NCBI GenBank assembly: GCA_964446235.1
Contig: CAYUNW010000007.1
Location: 1-45,828, forward strand
Source of the DNA: CAYUNW01 sp964446235
GTDB lineage: Bacteria > Patescibacteriota > Microgenomatia > 2-02-FULL-39-11
Direction: 5' to 3'
DNA: 45,828 bases
Position 1 is the stretch's first letter. Every line of letters begins with the position of its first letter. The translations under genes and the position numbers were made by a program. A model generated the notes under the pieces. That model was not told where the DNA came from and searched no databases. It worked only from the letters and a program-made list of their open reading frames with translations. Below are positions 42,050 to 45,828 of the stretch, in pieces.

Positions 42050-42782
42050 CTTTTTTTAGATTTGTTAATTCGTTCTGAAGAAACATTAAAACTTCTTTTT
42101 TTAGAATTTTCACTGTTTTTTTGAATTTTTCAGGTGGTAAAAGGAAATTGAGATCTTGGGAAATTTGCTTGTCGGTTACTTTTTCACTTATGAATTTCTG
42201 CAAAACTGCCAAGTATTTGTAAACCTCCATCCTGGTTCTTTCTTTTATCAATTTACTATTATAAGTAAATCCTCTGATAAAAAAATGATGTACATCATAG
42301 ATATCCCTTCCGGCTATTGTTTTGTATCTATTGTATCTATCCAAAATTGCCACCAGTTTATGGGCAAACATCGTCTCTTTTGTCTGGCATACTGCATAGC
42401 GGTTTATCTCAGTCAGAAACTCCGGTTTGTAGATACCTGATTTAAAAGGAGAATCCACAACACTGAGTTTCATATTGTTTCTGCCTGTTTTTTGCGGGTA
42501 CTGCAAAACATAAAACAAAGAATTGCGGGCTTTTTGTTTCACAACTAGATCAAGTCCGGAAAATATTTTTGAAAGCTGATGATGGATTGTTTTTTTATCT
42601 GCCTTTTCTTTCAGGTCAAAATCCAGATCTACCGAAAATCTATCCAGATACCCAAGCATTGCCGCACATGTCCCCCCTTTGAAGTAAATTTTTTGGGAGA
42701 TTTGCGGCTCGTCCAACATAGCCGAAAGCATCCGGTACATATATGCCCGATGAATAGCATCCTGTGGACTTGGTAAAATCAT
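42039..42782 (-). CDS. abiEii: AbiEii-type nucleotidyltransferase toxin
   Basis: 247 residues of the AbiEii/AbiGii (MenT-like) nucleotidyltransferase family, the toxin of type IV-like abortive-infection modules. FKGGTCAAMLGYLDRFSVDLDFDL contains the GG(T/S) followed by DxD catalytic metal site. KLVAILDRYNRYKTIAGRDIYDVHHF holds the later conserved Lys and RDxxD. Such enzymes add nucleotides to tRNA or other acceptors and stop growth on phage infection. The start overlaps the AbiEi stop by 4 bp (ATGA), so the antitoxin is made first. Full length for the family. Module is flanked by duplicated 5' ends of a glycosyltransferase-like gene. Confidence 0.92.
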   Translation of the reverse strand: MILPSPQDAIHRAYMYRMLSAMLDEPQISQKIYFKGGTCAAMLGYLDRFSVDLDFDLKEKADKKTIHHQLSKIFSGLDLVVKQKARNSLFYVLQYPQKTGRNNMKLSVVDSPFKSGIYKPEFLTEINRYAVCQTKETMFAHKLVAILDRYNRYKTIAGRDIYDVHHFFIRGFTYNSKLIKERTRMEVYKYLAVLQKFISEKVTDKQISQDLNFLLPPEKFKKTVKILKKEVLMFLQNELTNLKKVKE

Positions 42783-43312
42783 ATACTATAAACCTCCTTC
42801 TGTACTTTTTTCACTGTTTTAAAATCGATTGCCAACACATTATCAAAATGGTATTTTGGGTTGTAATAAAGCATATCGGCAACAGCCCTTTCCAAACTAG
42901 CCTTCAAAACCCCATTATCATTCTCTACACCATATGGATTATACAGATATTTATCGGCCAGCTTCCTGACCAGGAAATTTTCACCGGCTAGGCTAAATTT
43001 TACGGATACACCGGAAACCAGCGTCACCTGACTGCCTTTTTGAAATATTACCCCGTGTAAAGCAAGAATCGTTTCACAACTCACATACATATAGCGATGA
43101 AGATATCCTTGAGCAAGAGCATACTTATCAATATCAGCTATCGGTTTCACGGAATAAAACCCTTTATGAATCGGATATAAAATCTCTTTTGCAATATAGC
43201 GGCTGATTGTCGTATGAAGTGTATTTTTATTTGTAATACCCCACAAAAGAGCCAGATCATCAGTATGGAAAAGCTGTCTGCCCTCCTTGAGTAGTTGAGT
43301 TATCCTGTACAT
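42779..43312 (-). CDS. abiEi: AbiEi-family antitoxin / transcriptional repressor
   Basis: 177 residues from ATG 43312; an upstream ATG at 43336 would lie before the -10 box and is not preferred. The N-terminal part is a winged helix-turn-helix: RQLFHTDDLALLWGITNKNTLHTTISRYIAKEIL, then the wing IHKGFYSVKP. The following domain (YVSCETILALHGVIFQ; VTLVSGVSVKFSLAGENFLVRKL; ASLERAVADMLYYNP) is the AbiEi C-terminal antitoxin part, with the ERAVADML helix found in the family. It should neutralise AbiEii and repress its own promoter. The start codon is inside a perfect 28-bp palindrome that also covers the -10 element, so autoregulation is expected. Operon order antitoxin then toxin with ATGA overlap. 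Confidence 0.9.
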   Translation of the reverse strand: MYRITQLLKEGRQLFHTDDLALLWGITNKNTLHTTISRYIAKEILYPIHKGFYSVKPIADIDKYALAQGYLHRYMYVSCETILALHGVIFQKGSQVTLVSGVSVKFSLAGENFLVRKLADKYLYNPYGVENDNGVLKASLERAVADMLYYNPKYHFDNVLAIDFKTVKKVQKEVYSI

Positions 43313-43327
43313 ATATGTACAGGATAA
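43300..43327. promoter_or_regulatory. Perfect 28-bp palindromic operator of the abiE operon
   Basis: Half-site TTATCCTGTACATA, centred between 43313 and 43314, with no mismatch. It covers the -10 hexamer, the expected transcription start and the abiEi ATG. This is the natural binding site for AbiEi. Confidence 0.85.
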
Positions 43328-43349
43328 TATATCCAAATCAATTTGTCAA
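43321..43349 (-). promoter_or_regulatory. abiE promoter
   Basis: On the minus strand: perfect TTGACA (43349-43344), 17-bp spacer, TATCCT (43326-43321). Start expected near 43314, two bases before the abiEi ATG, so the message is nearly leaderless. Confidence 0.75.
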
Positions 43350-43421
43350 GAAATTGTACTTGCCTGTAGTTTTTCCGTTACAATTTTGAAAAAAATATTG
43401 TAATATTGTCATATCATATTT

Positions 43422-45170
43422 ATGAAGTCTGCCAAAAGAGTTTTTTCTACACTTTTTAAAGCTAAAAACTGGCTTTTTTTTCTGGTTTCCACTCTTTTCA
43501 TCCTAGGTTTAAACCTCTACCCCATGTACGTCTATATCAAGATTCGCCAACCCCAAGGCCGTACCTACTACTATATCCACAACAACGTCCAAGACTTTTT
43601 CTTTTACCAGGCTCTAATGAACCAGGGTGGCCAGGGAGACTTTCTGACAAGTGATCCTTACACTACCGAAACACACCAACCGTCGATAATTTTTTCCTAT
43701 TTTGTGCTACTTGGCAAACTGGCTAAAACACTCAATATCCCTTATGCCATTATGTACCATATTGCCAGAATAATATTTGGGTTTGGCACGTTTTTGACAG
43801 CGTATCTTCTTATCAGGATGCTCAAAACCCCCCACCCAAACCTGACCTATCTTTTTTTCCTTTTCGCCTCGCCTCTCATGCATACGGTCGCCCTGACCGA
43901 AAAGATAGACCAAGTACCCCTGATGTACTGGTGGACCGGCATGGATGCCATCCGCAGGGCTGCTTACCTACCACATCATATGTTCGGTAGTATGTTTCTG
44001 GTGCTTTCCATAATTTTCATAATTAGATATGTAAACAAATCTTCCCGTCTTACGTTCGGTGCTTTGATCTTATTTTTTCTGCTTCTTTCCTATGTCCATA
44101 CACCCAGTCTTTTTATCCTCATTATATCCTTGCCCGTTGCGGTCACGGTATTCACGCTTCTGAAAAATCTGCAGGACAACAAACTGCGAAAGTTCAAAAT
44201 ACCCAAATTCTCTCTAAGCTTTATCGGTCTGGTAGTGACAGGAGGGGTATTTCTTCTCATTATGCTTTCCCAAACCCAAAAAGGCTTCCCTTGGAGCCAG
44301 TATATAGAGTGGGAGAAAAACCTCCAATTCCCGCTAGATAAAGAGCTTTTCGGAGCCTTAGGGATACTTTTCCCGCTTTCCTTGTTGGGATTGGTTTATG
44401 CTCTTCTAAGCCTGAAATTTGAAAATATCCTTGTATCAAGCTGGTTTTTCGCTCCGTTTCTTCTCATCCCCTTTGCCAAAATGCTAAATATCTCCAACAT
44501 CCGCCTGATACAAGGAGTCCCTTACCTGCCGCTTGCTATACTTGCTTCCTGGGGGCTGGCATTTATCAAATCATTAATAAGTACATTTATTTTTAGAACG
44601 GGTGATTCGAGTGGGAGAGCCCCAACGCGCGCCGCAGCGAAAACTTGGAGCAAGCACACGGTGGGGGTAACGAAAAACAGGACCCATAAATTACTATCAT
44701 TTGGTATAAATGTTGTTGTACTTATCATCTTTGCCTACTTCTCCATCCCTGCTCTCTCCTGGGGCATCAAAGACCAACAGAAGGAGTACTGGCCGATATT
44801 TGGTAATGTCTATTTCGACAACCGGCTTTTTGACGCTTTCAAATTCATCGATTCCTACTTTCCCAAAAAATCCGTTGCCGTTTCCACTTTCTACTCCGGC
44901 AACTATCTGCCGGCCTTCACCCATACCAGGAGCTTCATCGGACACTTCGGTTACACCTATAACTATAAGGAAAAAGAGTTACAGGCATGGAAATTTTTTG
45001 AAGGGAAAATGACCGACCAGGAAGCCAAAGACTTCATTTTGGGTAATAAAATTGACCTGGTTTTCCAGGGACCGGAAGAAAAACCTATATATACCGCCGG
45101 ATACCTCTATCCGAATGTTTTGAAAATTATTTATGACAAAGAAGAAGCAACTATATATGTACTGAAATAA
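43422..45170 (+). CDS. Polytopic membrane protein, PHH-family GT-C-like glycosyltransferase candidate with in-frame hairpin element
   Basis: 582 residues. Asp58 in NNVQDFFFYQALMNQGGQGDF after the first helix, RRAAYLPHHMF (PHH 184-186), and a C-terminal domain with SGNYLPAFTHTRSFIGHFGY, FFEGKMTDQEAKDFILGNKIDLVFQGP and ending ATIYVLK. The Asp-to-PHH distance is 126 residues, close to the family norm. Residues about 393-421 (RTGDSSGRAPTRAAAKTWSK and on) are encoded by the subtype B hairpin element at 44600-44685, apparently in a loop between two membrane helices. The 5' end and its upstream region are duplicated as a remnant at 41935-42049. Probable outer-face glycosyltransferase. Confidence 0.77.
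   Translation: MKSAKRVFSTLFKAKNWLFFLVSTLFILGLNLYPMYVYIKIRQPQGRTYYYIHNNVQDFFFYQALMNQGGQGDFLTSDPYTTETHQPSIIFSYFVLLGKLAKTLNIPYAIMYHIARIIFGFGTFLTAYLLIRMLKTPHPNLTYLFFLFASPLMHTVALTEKIDQVPLMYWWTGMDAIRRAAYLPHHMFGSMFLVLSIIFIIRYVNKSSRLTFGALILFFLLLSYVHTPSLFILIISLPVAVTVFTLLKNLQDNKLRKFKIPKFSLSFIGLVVTGGVFLLIMLSQTQKGFPWSQYIEWEKNLQFPLDKELFGALGILFPLSLLGLVYALLSLKFENILVSSWFFAPFLLIPFAKMLNISNIRLIQGVPYLPLAILASWGLAFIKSLISTFIFRTGDSSGRAPTRAAAKTWSKHTVGVTKNRTHKLLSFGINVVVLIIFAYFSIPALSWGIKDQQKEYWPIFGNVYFDNRLFDAFKFIDSYFPKKSVAVSTFYSGNYLPAFTHTRSFIGHFGYTYNYKEKELQAWKFFEGKMTDQEAKDFILGNKIDLVFQGPEEKPIYTAGYLYPNVLKIIYDKEEATIYVLK
44600..44685 (+). repeat. Hairpin element copy 8 (86 bp, subtype B), in frame in a CDS
   Basis: GGGTGATTCGAGTGGGAG start and AACAGGACCC end. 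The core CGAAAACTTGGAGC and neighbouring AGCCCCAA, CGCGC match copy 3 at 5631-5717, 39 kb away. Read on the + strand as an Arg/Thr/Ala-rich loop. Confidence 0.82.
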
Positions 45171-45214
45171 AAAATAGCAAAAATCATTTAAATATTATAT
45201 AAATCAATTAGAAT

Positions 45215-45799
45215 ATGGAAAGAGCCAGACAGCACAAAAGACTTAAAGCCTTCTTCGTATTCGCCCTAGTGGTGATATTCCTTCAGGGGATTTACTATTT
45301 TTATGCCTATTTTCAAAAAAACAGATATGAACTTTTCTGTAAACTGCCAAGCGAAGAAGATATTGAGGACCGGCAGATCTGCATATCAAGCTGTATAGAG
45401 GATCTCCCCGGATTTCGCGCCAACGCTACCTACAAAAACAACATCAACTACATCACCAACCCCTCAATGGTTGGAGGTTTCGACGAGCTTAACCTATCGT
45501 ATAAAATAAACGGCAGGATCAAAGACATTATCTACAAAGACAGTACCACCGAATATGGGTTGCAATCTTATGTCAATCTTGTCCTAGTCAAGGATTTCCA
45601 GCCAGTCAATCTGACTTTTTCCAAGCATGACCTGGTAAAAATCGAGGTATATGACGAAAAAGACAGTCAAAAAACAGCCTTCAGTTTCAACGCCCTGAAA
45701 AAGGGCGACTATATCCAGGCGGATATCGTCATTGATCCAAGACGCGAAGATACGATGAGACTGGTAAGAGGCACAATTGTGAAGAAACCGGCAAATTAA
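45215..45799 (+). CDS. Membrane-anchored protein of unknown function
   Basis: 194 residues. A basic N-terminus (MERARQHKRLK) and one membrane helix (FFVFALVVIFLQGIYYFYAYF, about 13-33) are followed by a soluble domain of about 160 residues, predicted outside. Three Cys lie close together (LFCKLPS, RQICISSCIED), possibly disulfide-bonded. The rest is mixed beta (SYVNLVLVKDFQPVNLTFSK, KIEVYDEKD, GDYIQADIVIDPRRED), reminiscent of a small OB-like or beta-barrel fold, but I do not recognise a family. It lies 44 bp after the 43422 gene and may be in the same transcript. After its stop the last 29 bp of the window (AATCAGTTGTCGTTA) look like another heptamer array. Confidence 0.6.
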   Translation: MERARQHKRLKAFFVFALVVIFLQGIYYFYAYFQKNRYELFCKLPSEEDIEDRQICISSCIEDLPGFRANATYKNNINYITNPSMVGGFDELNLSYKINGRIKDIIYKDSTTEYGLQSYVNLVLVKDFQPVNLTFSKHDLVKIEVYDEKDSQKTAFSFNALKKGDYIQADIVIDPRREDTMRLVRGTIVKKPAN

Positions 45800-45828
45800 A
45801 ATCGGTATTAGGGAATCAGTTGTCGTTA

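Noticed and set aside
43313..43336. ATG at 43336 as abiEi start
   Set aside because: It lies upstream of the predicted transcription start, and the first eight residues would come from the promoter region and operator.
1..45828. Prophage or plasmid nature of the window
   Set aside because: No integrase, terminase, capsid, replication or partition gene is seen; content is chromosomal surface-glycan type.

Overview
The window looks like a piece of a Candidate Phyla Radiation genome, most likely Microgenomates (OP11) or a close relative. This is inferred from gene style: AT-rich DNA, a great excess of polytopic surface-glycan proteins, few recognisable Shine-Dalgarno sites, starts placed directly behind TATAAT boxes, and DUF1003 next to a short MgtE membrane domain. 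No rRNA, tRNA or universal marker gene is present, so the taxonomy is not proven. Two runs of 10 N (25784-25793, 31346-31355) show it is a scaffolded draft or metagenome assembly.

Layout. 1-15037: the end of one + strand membrane protein, then a long minus-strand run transcribed from 15037 towards 1374: DegT aminotransferase, GNAT acetyltransferase, GT-C-type membrane protein, EamA/SMR-like flippase subunit, three more large membrane proteins, an SGNH hydrolase, a PTPS-related/YfhO-like membrane protein, and YggS. 15280-17855: two convergent ArnT/GT39-like proteins whose 3' ends overlap. 17896-19936: DegV and an SDR epimerase. 20032-22661: a large beta-helix surface protein with a Pro/Thr-rich C-terminus of Chloroflexi style. 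22661-23419: GT2. 23821-27366: magnesium/metal transport block (DUF1003, MgtE membrane domain, NRAMP-like transporter, PRC-MgtE_N-CBS regulator). 27437-35681: two membrane glycosyltransferase candidates, a frameshifted sulfatase-like gene, a further polytopic protein, an AYLDPGSGS membrane protein and a methyltransferase. 35707-41928: SDR epimerase, GT2, radical SAM, two methyltransferases, GT2. 42039-43312: AbiEi/AbiEii toxin-antitoxin operon sitting between a truncated and an intact copy of the start of a membrane glycosyltransferase gene. 43422-45799: that intact gene and an unknown membrane-anchored protein.

Together the genes point to synthesis, modification and export of a lipid-linked surface polysaccharide or glycoprotein glycan. 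Nucleotide-sugar enzymes (two SDRs, DegT plus GNAT) feed cytoplasmic GT2 enzymes that probably load polyprenyl phosphate. A small flippase and many GT-C-like proteins would act on the outer face, and SGNH and sulfatase-like enzymes would decorate the product. Six of the large membrane proteins form one paralogous family, recognisable by a membrane-proximal Asp, a PHH motif about 126 residues later, and a shared C-terminal domain.

The most unusual content is repetitive. (1) A family of about 80-87 bp hairpin elements (seven full copies, one truncated) begins GGGTGA and ends GGACCC. Five copies lie in frame inside protein genes, all seven full copies have the same chromosomal orientation whichever strand the gene is on, and stem bases covary between copies. 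They behave like Rickettsia palindromic elements. (2) Degenerate 7-bp-period arrays (STRR-like) fill intergenic regions, and also lie inside genes or provide gene 3' ends with their stop codons. Both repeat types are absent from about 34.0 to 43.4 kb.
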